6,148 bases of DNA from Alphaproteobacteria bacterium (GCA_014239005.1 JABAAA010000079.1:1-6148); one strand, 5' to 3'; positions 1 to 6,148 are shown, numbered from the stretch's first letter. Notes: generated from the sequence alone by a model not told the origin. A program made the numbers and translations.

Positions 1-1089
1 TTTCTCTTCGCCAAAGCAGAATCGCTCAACGCCCTCTTTCTTGCCCGCCTGCTCGTGGGAGTCGGCGTCTCGGCATGCTTTATGGCAGGATTGAAAGCGC
101 TCAAACTCTGCATCGCCAACCACAATCTCCCTTTCGCCACAGGCATCTTCCTCTCCATCGGCGCCCTCGGCGCCCTCGCCGCAGGTACTCCCGCCGACCT
201 AGCCCTGACCGTCACCGGCTGGCGAACGCTCAACCTCGCCCTGGCTGCCCTCACCCTGCTCTCCGCCATTCTCGTCGCGTTGTTCGTTCCGAACAATCCC
301 TTCGCCCAAGGAGAAAAGAACACCCTGCCGCGCAACAAAAGAGAATCTTCAACAAAAACAACCCCTTCCGCGCCAACCCTGTTGCAAGATCTCACGAGGC
401 AGCTGGGAGAAATGATTCTCCTGTTCCGCGACCCGCGCTTCTTCGTCCCGCTACCCTTCGCTGCTGTCGTGCAAGCTGCCGTGCTGGGAATCCACGGACT
501 GTGGCTGCCCGCTTGGGTCAGTCAAGGGTTGCAGAAAAGCACCACGCTCGCAACAGAAGTGGTTAGCATCGCCGCTTTCGGATTGCTGTGCGGTTTCTGC
601 TGCCTCGGAATGCTCGCATCCTTCCTACAAAAACGATACCACGCACCGCTCATGACGGTTCCCGTCGTCTGCTCGCTGCTCTTCTGCCTTGTCCAAAGCC
701 TGCTGCTCCTCCCTAGCCCAACCCCCTTGCTGCGACTCTACGCCTTCCTGTTCGGACTCTTCGGCGCAGGCATCACCGTCGCCTACGCCGCGCTGGCTGC
801 CAACTTCGCCGCTCGATTGACAGGACGCGTCAATACCAGCCTGAACTTCTGCGTCTTCGCCCTCTCCTTCTCCTTCCAAGTCGCGATCGGCGCGTCCAGC
901 CAGATGCTGCAACAACAGCTCCAACTCGCCCCGCACACGGCGTTGCAATACGCCTTGTGGGGAAGCATTCTCTTTCAACTGCTCGCGCTTTTGGTCAGCC
1001 TGCTCCTGTGGAGACGCTATCGGTATTCTTTGCGGTATTCCTTGCGGTCTTCTTTGCAGTCTTCTTGGCAGTCTTCCTTGCGTCCCTGA
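1..1089 (+). CDS. MFS transporter, C-terminal part (5' end outside window)
   Basis: This is a cytoplasmic-membrane secondary transporter of the major facilitator superfamily; the substrate is unknown. The frame is open from base 1, so the GTG at 55 is probably internal and the gene starts outside the window; 362 residues are visible. The sequence begins in transmembrane helix 4 (ARLLVGVGVSACFMAGLKAL, residues 15-34). Likely further helices are at about 46-66, 77-97, 147-171, 186-208, 217-237, 244-270, 279-301 and 314-337, with a polar central loop at about 98-146. That is the expected second part of a 12-helix MFS protein. The pattern after helix 4 (LPFATG, then an Ala/Gly-rich helix, then GWR) and the GRVNTSLNF segment recall a betaproteobacterial MFS family often labelled NarK-like, a label that does not prove the substrate. 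The last 25 residues are an Arg/Ser/Leu tail made by a 12-bp tandem repeat and overlap the opposing glycosyltransferase gene by 73 bp. No terminator is visible after the TGA. Confidence 0.9.
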   Translation, partial: FLFAKAESLNALFLARLLVGVGVSACFMAGLKALKLCIANHNLPFATGIFLSIGALGALAAGTPADLALTVTGWRTLNLALAALTLLSAILVALFVPNNPFAQGEKNTLPRNKRESSTKTTPSAPTLLQDLTRQLGEMILLFRDPRFFVPLPFAAVVQAAVLGIHGLWLPAWVSQGLQKSTTLATEVVSIAAFGLLCGFCCLGMLASFLQKRYHAPLMTVPVVCSLLFCLVQSLLLLPSPTPLLRLYAFLFGLFGAGITVAYAALAANFAARLTGRVNTSLNFCVFALSFSFQVAIGASSQMLQQQLQLAPHTALQYALWGSILFQLLALLVSLLLWRRYRYSLRYSLRSSLQSSWQSSLRP

Positions 1090-2123
1090 TTCTGTCCCAG
1101 CTCTTCTTCGACCAAATAACGAGGGTTGCCTCGCACTTCCAAAAACACCTTGCCCAAATACTCGCCGACGACACCCAACGCCAAGGACTGCATGCTGGAG
1201 ATAAACAGGATCAGAAACACGAGCGACGCCCAACCGGGAACGGTTTCTCCCGAAAGCCACTGGAAAAAGAAGTAGCCCGCCAAGGACAGGCATCCGAAGA
1301 ACATGCCGACCCCGAGAAAAAACACGATGCGAAGAGGATGCGTCGATTGCGATGTGATGCCGTTCAGCGCCAGACTGATCATCTTGCGTAAGGTGTATTT
1401 GGTTTCTCCGCCGATACGCTCTTGCCGCTCGTAGTAGACCTTCGCCGTGCGAAAGTTCATGCGCGACACCAGTCCGCGCAGATAGATATGACGCTCTCGG
1501 TAGAGCGCGAGCGCACGCAAGCTGCGTTGGCTCATCAAGCGAAAATCCGCCTCGTTCTCCGCCGGCACGCGAAAGAAGAAGCGCAGCGAGAAATAAAATA
1601 AGCTCGCGCTCCATCGCTTTAAGACGGGATCGCTGCGCCTGTCCTTGCGGATCGCCGAGACAATATCCACCTCGCCTTTTTGCGCGATCTCCAGCATGCG
1701 CGGAACGAGCGATAGGTCGTCTTGCAAGTCGGCGTCCAGAGAAATTGTCCAGTCGCACGCTCCTACCTGCCTGACAAGTCCTGCGTAGAGGGCAATCTCA
1801 CGCCCGCGGTTGGCGATGAACCTCAAGCCGCAAACGCGATTCTTGGCAGCATTCTTGACAGCATTTTTGCGAAAAGAGCGCAAAACTTCCCAAGTGCCAT
1901 CGTTGGAGCCATCGTCGCAAAAATACAGGTAGCTGGAAGGGTGCGCCAAGCTTCGTCGTTCAAGCATCGCCAGCAGCTCCAGCAGCTTGGGGACGCTTTT
2001 TTTCAACGCCTCCTCCTCGTTGTAGCAAGGCAAGACAAAAGCAACGCGAGGGGCGACGCGCGGAGAAGAACGCAGCTTCTTGTTCGTCTTGCTCTTGTCG
2101 TCTGTTCGAGGACGGTCGGTCAC
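1017..2123 (-). CDS. Family 2 glycosyltransferase, polyprenyl-phosphate (GtrB/ArnC/DPM1-like) type
   Basis: The protein probably moves a sugar from a nucleotide sugar to a polyprenyl phosphate on the inner face of the cytoplasmic membrane, giving a lipid-linked sugar for envelope glycan or lipid modification. With the start used here it has 368 residues. Visible GT-A motifs are LPCYNEE (31-37), DDGSNDGT (70-77), ANRGREIALYAGL (104-116) and the metal-binding SLDADLQDD (128-136). Family blocks follow: DFRLMSQRSL (193-202), YLRGLVSRMNF (214-224), GGETKYTLRKM (238-248) and STHPLRI (260-266). Two membrane helices lie at about 265-288 and 299-322, then VVGEYLGKVFLEVRG (318-332), typical of this family. 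I chose the GTG at 2123 because AAGGAG sits 7 nt upstream; a GTG at 2189 would add 22 residues without such a site. The last 21 residues are a charged Lys/Glu/Asp/Arg/Cys repeat tail beyond the usual end. Donor sugar and acceptor cannot be read from the sequence. No GtrA-like flippase gene is in view. Confidence 0.93.
   Translation of the reverse strand: MTDRPRTDDKSKTNKKLRSSPRVAPRVAFVLPCYNEEEALKKSVPKLLELLAMLERRSLAHPSSYLYFCDDGSNDGTWEVLRSFRKNAVKNAAKNRVCGLRFIANRGREIALYAGLVRQVGACDWTISLDADLQDDLSLVPRMLEIAQKGEVDIVSAIRKDRRSDPVLKRWSASLFYFSLRFFFRVPAENEADFRLMSQRSLRALALYRERHIYLRGLVSRMNFRTAKVYYERQERIGGETKYTLRKMISLALNGITSQSTHPLRIVFFLGVGMFFGCLSLAGYFFFQWLSGETVPGWASLVFLILFISSMQSLALGVVGEYLGKVFLEVRGNPRYLVEEELGQNQGRKEDCQEDCKEDRKEYRKEYR
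1021..1080. repeat. Five tandem 12-bp repeats inside a convergent gene overlap
   Basis: Read on the plus strand the units are CGGTATTCTTTG, CGGTATTCCTTG, CGGTCTTCTTTG, CAGTCTTCTTGG and CAGTCTTCCTTG. The first three differ by one to three bases from one another; the last two are more diverged. The whole array is coding on both strands. On plus it gives the MFS tail RYSL, RYSL, RSSL, QSSW, QSSL; on minus it gives the glycosyltransferase tail built of KEDC-, KEDR- and KEYR-like tetrapeptides. A 12-bp unit keeps both frames when copies are gained or lost. Confidence 0.9.
1837..1872. repeat. Three degenerate 12-bp direct repeats within the glycosyltransferase gene
   Basis: The plus-strand units are CGATTCTTGGCA, GCATTCTTGACA and GCATTTTTGCGA. 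On the minus strand they encode a KNAV-KNAA-KNRV-like run (about residues 86-97) in the loop between the DDGSNDGT block and the ANRGREIALYAGL block of the glycosyltransferase. The repeat is imperfect but keeps a strict 12-nt period and shares an ATTCTT core with the other repeat clusters here. Confidence 0.55.
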
Positions 2124-2130
2124 GAGGAAA

Positions 2131-2136
2131 CTCCTT
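2131..2136 (-). promoter_or_regulatory. Shine-Dalgarno site of the glycosyltransferase gene
   Basis: On the minus strand this reads AAGGAG followed by a 7-nt spacer (TTTCCTC) and GTG. It is the clearest ribosome binding site in the window, and it decides the start at 2123 over the upstream in-frame GTG at 2189. Confidence 0.8.
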
Positions 2137-2226
2137 GGCAAGGCGGGTAAGGAAAGGTCTTTGTCAAGCAAGCATGCCGATGCTAACACATTTTGCGCGT
2201 GCGGGTGGCGTTACGAAGTCGCGTTG

Positions 2227-3669
2227 TCACAGCAGGATCCATGCTGCGATTCCCAAGAAGCTGAAAAATCCGAAGATGTCGGTGCAAGTGGTGAGGATGA
2301 TGCTGGAACCGACGGCGGGGTCTTGGTCGAGGCGTTGCAGGCAGAGCGGCGTGCAAACACCGACGATTCCTGCCAGCAAGATGTTGGCGCCCATGGCAAC
2401 GAAAAGGACGAGGGACAGGGCTACGTCGTCGAACCACCACCAGACGACGATTCCGGTGAGCGCCGCGAACAGCATGCCGTTGATGAGGTTGAGCAGGCAT
2501 TCTTTGCCGATCAGCCTTCGCACATTGCGTCCGCGGATTCGTTGCAGCGCGAGCGATCGGACGGTGACGGCGAGGGTTTGTGTGCCAGCGTTGCCTCCCA
2601 TGGAGGCGACGATGGGCATGAGGACGGCAAGGGCGACGAGCTGCTCGATGGCTTGGGCGAAGCCTGCCACGACACGCGACGCGAAGAAAGCGGTGAGCAA
2701 GTTGAGCGCGAGCCACGGCACGCGCGAGCGTAGGATTTGAACGAGGTCGGCGTAGAAGTCGTGAGCGCTGACCCCTGCCAAGTTGAGAATGTCTTCTTCG
2801 TTGCGCTCTTCGATGATTTCGACGACATCGTCGACGGTGACGGACCCGCAGAGTCTGCCGCGTTCGTCGACGACAGGCACTTCGACCAGTCCGTACTTGT
2901 GAAAGAGGTTGGCGACCTGGTCTGTGTGCATACCGACCTTGATGACATGGGCTTCCTGCTCTGCGATGTCCATCGCCAGGGTGGAGCGCTTCGAGGCGAG
3001 TAGCCGCGAGACGGGCACCGTGCCGACCGGACGCAAGCTCGGCGAGACGAGGATGATCGCGTAAAAAGATTCGCGCATTTGCGCGCCACGCGCTTTGGCT
3101 GCGCGAAAGTAATCGATGATCTGTCCGACCGCCCAATGTTCGGGGACGGTGGCGATCTCGCGGCGCATGAGCCTGCCTGCGCTGTCTTCGGCATAGCCCA
3201 GCCCCTGTCGAATCAACAGGCGAGTTTTCGGCAGCAAGAGGTCGAGCAAGCGATGACTGGTCTCGGAGGGCAAGGTTTCAAACAGCTCGACCAAATCATC
3301 CGTCTGCAACGAAGAGAGCATGCTCGTCAAACGCGCCTTCGGCAGCAAGTCGACGACATCGGACAAAAGGCTCGGCTCGAAATGGGTGAGCGTGTCGGGC
3401 AGCAAGCCGTCTCCCAGCACGCGTAACGCGATGCGACGTTCGTCGGGCGCAAGCTCGCTCAAGAGTTCCGCCTGGTCTTCGGCGTAGAGGTCTGACAACA
3501 GAGCTGCGATACGCCTGCGACGAGGCTCTGCAAGCAGCTGCGGCAGAGATTGACGCAAGCTCTCGCGTTTCTCCTCGTAGTCGCCTTGTGATCCCTTTTG
3601 TGCTTCTTCCGTAGATGAGCCTTGTGATTCTTTTGGTGATTCTTTTGGCGCGAGCGGATTCTCCGTCAT
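2227..3669 (-). CDS. mgtE: Magnesium transporter MgtE
   Basis: This is a homodimeric Mg2+-selective channel of the cytoplasmic membrane, gated by Mg2+ binding to its cytosolic domains. The 480 residues have the full family order. A low-complexity N-terminal extension (about 1-35) is followed by the helical MgtE N domain (about 45-155), then a CBS pair (about 165-288, including EVPVVDERGRLCGSVTVDDV at 263-282). The plug helix region EERNEEDILNLAGV (287-300) and RVPWLALNLL (316-325) lead to five membrane helices (about 319-480). Signature elements are MPIVASMGGNAGTQTLAV (351-368) and, in the last helix region, DPAVGSSIILTTCTDIFGFF (450-469). Asp464 matches the pore Asp432 of Thermus thermophilus MgtE. 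The ATG at 3669 lies 6 nt after the maeB stop and has no clear Shine-Dalgarno site, so translational coupling to maeB is likely. That spacing leaves no room for an Mg2+ riboswitch leader directly before this gene. No truncation is seen. Confidence 0.97.
   Translation of the reverse strand: MTENPLAPKESPKESQGSSTEEAQKGSQGDYEEKRESLRQSLPQLLAEPRRRRIAALLSDLYAEDQAELLSELAPDERRIALRVLGDGLLPDTLTHFEPSLLSDVVDLLPKARLTSMLSSLQTDDLVELFETLPSETSHRLLDLLLPKTRLLIRQGLGYAEDSAGRLMRREIATVPEHWAVGQIIDYFRAAKARGAQMRESFYAIILVSPSLRPVGTVPVSRLLASKRSTLAMDIAEQEAHVIKVGMHTDQVANLFHKYGLVEVPVVDERGRLCGSVTVDDVVEIIEERNEEDILNLAGVSAHDFYADLVQILRSRVPWLALNLLTAFFASRVVAGFAQAIEQLVALAVLMPIVASMGGNAGTQTLAVTVRSLALQRIRGRNVRRLIGKECLLNLINGMLFAALTGIVVWWWFDDVALSLVLFVAMGANILLAGIVGVCTPLCLQRLDQDPAVGSSIILTTCTDIFGFFSFLGIAAWILL
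3577..3648. repeat. 12-bp repeats encoding the MgtE N-terminal extension
   Basis: Two perfect tandem copies of TGATTCTTTTGG (plus strand, 3625-3636 and 3637-3648) encode PKES-PKES on the minus strand (MgtE residues 8-15). The next four 12-nt blocks toward 3577 are degenerate and encode QGSS, TEEA, QKGS and QGDY. The string GCCTTGTGAT recurs at 3583 and 3619, exactly 36 nt apart, which fits three 12-nt units. The encoded segment precedes the conserved MgtE N domain and looks like a flexible, poorly conserved extension. Confidence 0.65.
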
Positions 3670-3675
3670 GGTTTG

Positions 3676-5994
3676 TCAGCTGCGGCGCAGCCTTTGTTGC
3701 GCGTCGACGACCGCGACCGCCGTCATGTTGACGATGCCTTGGACATCGGTCGAGTTCGAAACGATATGCGCCGGGTAGGCGCATCCGCGCAGCATGGGCC
3801 CGACGACCTTGCCGTCCGCCAAGATTTTCAGCGCGTTGTAGGCGATGTTGCCGCTGTTCAAATCGGGAAGGATGAGCAGGTTCGCCTGCCCTTTTAGCTT
3901 GCTTGCAGGAAAGAGTTTGTTGCGCAATCGCTCGTCGAGCGCGGTGTCGGCTTGCATTTCGCCGTCGACCTCTAGTTCGGGATAGCTTGCGTGCAACTGC
4001 GCGACCGCCTCGCGCATCCTTTGCGCCGAGATATCGTCGTGCGATCCGAAGTTCGCGCTCGACAAGAGTGCAACCTTGGGCTCCAAGCCGAACTTTCGCA
4101 CCTCTGCGGCTGCCAAGAGCGTCATGGTGACGAAATCCTCGACGTTGTTGGCGCTGCCGATGTGCGTATCTGCCAAGAAGATGTTCGCCTTGGGCGTCAC
4201 CAACAGGGTGAGCGAAAGCATCTTCGGACAATCGCTGAGCGTTCCCAGTACCTGATCGATATGGCGCAGGTGATGTCGATAGGGTTTGACCGCTCCGCAA
4301 AGCATGGCTTCTGCTTCGCCTCGGCGCACCATCAAGGCTGCGATCACCGTGTTCTCGGTGCGCACCGCCGTCTTGGCTGCGTCCTGCGTGACGCCGCGCC
4401 GCCCTAAGAGATCGTGGTAGAGCTGCCAGTACTCGCGGTAGCGAGGATCGGATTCAGGATCGCAAACCTCCACCCCTTCTTTTGCATCCGAATCCAAGCC
4501 TAGATCCAGTCCGTAGCGTTTTGCCCTTGCCTGCAAGACGCTGCGTCGTCCGATCAGGATGGGTTTCGCCAGCTGTTCTTCCAGCAAGGTAGCGACGGCT
4601 TGCAAGACATGGGGTTCTTCTCCTTCGGCGAAGACGACTCTGCGCGGGTCGGTGCGCGCCTGTTCCATGAGGGGGCGCATGACGAGTCCTGAGCGATGAA
4701 TGAATTGCATCAAACTACGTTTGTAGTCGTCGAAATCGTTGATAGGTTTCCTTGCCACGCCTGTCGTCATCGCCGCCTTGGCGACCGCGGGAGCGATGGC
4801 GAGCATCAAGCGCGGATCCAGGGGTTTGGGGATCACGTATTCTGCGCTGAAGCTCATGTCGTCTGTTCCGTAGGCTTGCATCACGATTGCCGGCACGGGC
4901 TGTTTTGCCAAATCGGCGAGCGCGTTCACGCATGCGGTTTTCATAGCGGTGTTGACGGCGGTGGCTTCCACATCCAAGGCGCCGCGAAACAGGAAAGGAA
5001 AGCACAGGACATTGTTGACCTGGTTGGGATAGTCGGAGCGTCCTGTCGCGACGATGGCATCGGGCTTGACGCGTTGCACCTCTTCGGGTCGAATTTCGGG
5101 ATCGGGGTTTGCCAATGCCATGACGATGGGATTTTCTGCCATCGTTGCGATTTGTTCGGGCGATACGGCGCCCGCGACGGACAGCCCGATGAAAAGCTGT
5201 GCGCCTTCAAGGGCTTGCGACAGGGTGGTGAGGGTTGTTTCGGAGGCGAAACGAGATTTTTCACTCGATAGATCGTTGCGCGCTGTGCTGATAATGCCTT
5301 TGGAATCGCAAACGAGAAGGTTTTTGCGGTTCATTCCCATCTCGCTCAGCAGATTGATGCAGGCGGTTGCTGCCGCCCCTGCGCCCAACATGACGACTTT
5401 GGTCTCGTTGAGCTTTCTTCCGACGAGTTCCAGCGCGTTTTTCACGGCGGCGGCGACGATGATGGCGGTACCGTGTTGGTCGTCGTGGAAGACAGGAATT
5501 TTCATGCGCTCTTGCAGTTTTGTTTCGATAGCGAAACATTCTGGAGCGCGGATATCTTCAAGGTTGATTCCGCCGAAGGAGGGTTCCAGCGCGGCGACGA
5601 TGTCGATGAACTTTTCGGGGTCGCGTTCGTCGACTTCCAGATCGAAGACATCGATATCGGCGAACTTTTTGAAGAGGACGGCCTTTCCTTCCATGACGGG
5701 TTTCGCGGCGAGCGCGCCGATGGCGCCCAAGCCGAGCACGGCGGTGCCGTTGCTGATAACGGCGACCAAGTTTCCGCGCGCGGTGAGTTCGAAGGCTTGC
5801 GCCGGGTTTTCTTGGATGGCGAGGCAGGCGGCGGCGACCCCCGGCGAGTAGGCGAGCGCGAGGTCGCGTTGCGTTTCCATCGGCTTGGTCGGCACGATGG
5901 CGAGCTTGCCGGCGGGGGCGGCGCGATGGTAGGCGAGCGCCGCTTTGCTGAGGGTGGCGGCTTCGCGCGCTTTCTTCGGACTCTGCACAGTCAT
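3676..5994 (-). CDS. maeB: NADP-dependent malic enzyme with C-terminal phosphotransacetylase-like domain
   Basis: The cytosolic enzyme converts malate plus NADP+ to pyruvate, CO2 and NADPH using Mg2+ or Mn2+, linking the TCA cycle to pyruvate and reducing power. It has 772 residues; E. coli MaeB has about 759. The malic domain shows PTKPMETQRDLALAYSPGVA (35-54, catalytic-type Tyr49), GNLVAVISNGTAVLGLG (74-90), the lysine of VMEGKAVLFKKF (Lys104), GGINLEDIRAPECF (141-154) and PVFHDDQHGT (167-176, metal-ligand acidic residues). The Rossmann fold follows with GAGAAAT (204-210), CDSKG (229-233), ANPDPE (295-300) and NQVNNVLCFPF (324-334). From about 440 onward is the phosphotransacetylase-like domain (RRVVFAEGEEPHVLQA, RGEAEAMLCGAV, NIAYNALK). 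In E. coli MaeB this domain has no proven transacetylase role and is linked to acetyl-CoA inhibition. The ATG at 5994 is the first start after an in-frame TAA at 6013-6015; no strong Shine-Dalgarno precedes it. NADP preference is inferred from similarity to MaeB. Confidence 0.97.
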   Translation of the reverse strand: MTVQSPKKAREAATLSKAALAYHRAAPAGKLAIVPTKPMETQRDLALAYSPGVAAACLAIQENPAQAFELTARGNLVAVISNGTAVLGLGAIGALAAKPVMEGKAVLFKKFADIDVFDLEVDERDPEKFIDIVAALEPSFGGINLEDIRAPECFAIETKLQERMKIPVFHDDQHGTAIIVAAAVKNALELVGRKLNETKVVMLGAGAAATACINLLSEMGMNRKNLLVCDSKGIISTARNDLSSEKSRFASETTLTTLSQALEGAQLFIGLSVAGAVSPEQIATMAENPIVMALANPDPEIRPEEVQRVKPDAIVATGRSDYPNQVNNVLCFPFLFRGALDVEATAVNTAMKTACVNALADLAKQPVPAIVMQAYGTDDMSFSAEYVIPKPLDPRLMLAIAPAVAKAAMTTGVARKPINDFDDYKRSLMQFIHRSGLVMRPLMEQARTDPRRVVFAEGEEPHVLQAVATLLEEQLAKPILIGRRSVLQARAKRYGLDLGLDSDAKEGVEVCDPESDPRYREYWQLYHDLLGRRGVTQDAAKTAVRTENTVIAALMVRRGEAEAMLCGAVKPYRHHLRHIDQVLGTLSDCPKMLSLTLLVTPKANIFLADTHIGSANNVEDFVTMTLLAAAEVRKFGLEPKVALLSSANFGSHDDISAQRMREAVAQLHASYPELEVDGEMQADTALDERLRNKLFPASKLKGQANLLILPDLNSGNIAYNALKILADGKVVGPMLRGCAYPAHIVSNSTDVQGIVNMTAVAVVDAQQRLRRS
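3680..3692 (-). other. Small GC-rich inverted repeat at the maeB end
   Basis: On the minus strand GCTGC-GCC-GCAGC can form a 5-bp stem with a 3-nt loop in the last codons of maeB, just before the TGA and about 10 nt before the mgtE ATG. No T-run follows, so it is not a standard terminator. It could affect access to the mgtE start, but an inverted repeat this short can arise by chance. Confidence 0.3.
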
Positions 5995-6011
5995 CGTGTC
6001 ACAGCCATCAT

Positions 6012-6025
6012 GTTACAAGTTACAA
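6012..6025. repeat. Tandem 7-bp repeat upstream of maeB
   Basis: GTTACAA occurs twice in direct succession on the plus strand (TTGTAAC twice on the minus strand), 18 nt upstream of the maeB ATG. It lies in the 62-bp gap between tRNA-Leu and maeB, where any dedicated maeB promoter or operator would have to be. I find no convincing -35/-10 pair around it and no hairpin with a T-run in the gap. Confidence 0.5.
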
Positions 6026-6056
6026 GGGATCAAGAGAAAAGGGTTAGGGTGGGGCA

Positions 6057-6140
6057 TGCGGTCGAGAAGACTCGAACTTCCACGGGGTCTCCCCCACAGC
6101 GACCTCAACGCTGCGCGTCTACCTGTTCCGCCACGACCGC
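6057..6140 (-). tRNA. tRNA-Leu (anticodon GAG)
   Basis: This 84-nt class II tRNA folds completely. The 7-bp acceptor is GCGGTCG with CGACCGC. The D arm is GCG/CGC around a loop containing GG. The anticodon stem CAGCG/CGCTG holds loop TTGAGGT, giving anticodon GAG for CUC and CUU codons. A long variable arm has a GGGG/CCCC stem and GAGA loop. The T arm is GGAAG-TTCGAGT-CTTCT, with one G-T closing pair. The discriminator base is A (complement of 6057), as expected for leucine. The genome continues TGCCCC instead of CCA, so the CCA end must be added by tRNA nucleotidyltransferase. The gene lies 62 bp upstream of maeB on the same strand with no visible terminator between. Confidence 0.97.
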
Positions 6141-6148
6141 ATCGCCTT

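Noticed and set aside
625..1758. Long minus-strand open frame of 377 codons antisense to the MFS gene and overlapping the glycosyltransferase gene
   Set aside because: It spans two genes with strong family motifs in other frames, its translation is Arg/Gly/Gln-rich with no recognisable domain, and GC-rich DNA commonly gives such shadows.
2159..2164. Perfect TTGACA on the minus strand upstream of the glycosyltransferase, considered as a -35 box
   Set aside because: No acceptable -10 hexamer lies 16-18 nt downstream, so I do not call a promoter.
2171..2184. Inverted repeat AGCAT-GCCG-ATGCT in the mgtE-glycosyltransferase gap, considered as a terminator
   Set aside because: The stem has only 5 bp and no T-run follows on either strand, so it is too weak for a rho-independent terminator.
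2080..2740. Two overlapping plus-strand open frames opposite mgtE and its downstream gap
   Set aside because: Both lie almost wholly antisense to the conserved MgtE membrane and CBS region and have biased, low-complexity translations.
3670..3760. Possible Mg2+-sensing riboswitch upstream of mgtE
   Set aside because: The sequence directly upstream is the coding end of maeB with only 6 intergenic bases, so there is no leader in which such an element could lie.
3296..4300. Minus-strand open frame of 334 codons in a second frame over maeB and mgtE
   Set aside because: Its Arg/Ala-rich composition has no domain, and it lies entirely under clear coding sequence with family motifs.
5054..5851. Plus-strand open frame of 265 codons opposite maeB
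   Set aside because: It is antisense to the conserved malic enzyme core, is Ser/Ala-rich and has no family resemblance; I treat it as a shadow.
5995..6056. Possible maeB promoter using TTGATC as -35 on the minus strand
   Set aside because: At 16-18 nt spacing the sequence offers only TGATGG-like hexamers, with no reasonable match to TATAAT.

Overview
The window reads as ordinary chromosomal DNA from a proteobacterium with moderately high GC. The closest family resemblance I can see by eye is to beta- and gammaproteobacteria: the malic enzyme resembles the E. coli MaeB type over its whole length, and the MFS protein belongs to a transporter family I associate with betaproteobacteria. This placement is a judgement from remembered sequences, not a search.

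Layout, left to right. Bases 1-1089 (+) hold the 3' part of an MFS transporter gene that enters from outside the window. Three genes follow on the minus strand, read right to left: maeB (5994-3676), a malic enzyme fused to a phosphotransacetylase-like domain; mgtE (3669-2227), a CBS-domain magnesium channel; and a family 2 polyprenyl-phosphate-type glycosyltransferase (2123-1017) whose end overlaps the MFS gene tail to tail by 73 bp. Upstream of maeB, also on the minus strand, lies a complete tRNA-Leu(GAG) gene without an encoded CCA end (6140-6057).

The tRNA, maeB, mgtE and the glycosyltransferase may form one transcription unit. maeB and mgtE are separated by only 6 nt, the glycosyltransferase starts 103 nt after mgtE, and I see no convincing rho-independent terminator anywhere. 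Functionally the set is mixed: pyruvate/NADPH supply from malate, Mg2+ uptake (malic enzyme needs a divalent metal), and cell-envelope sugar transfer.

No mobile element, CRISPR array, phage gene or recognisably new system is present. The most unusual structure is a series of 12-bp direct repeats with an ATTCTT-like core. Five copies fill the overlap of the convergent MFS and glycosyltransferase genes, giving tetrapeptide repeats on both strands. Looser 12-nt repeats recur inside the glycosyltransferase gene and near the start of mgtE. Gaps between genes are all short, 103 bp at most.
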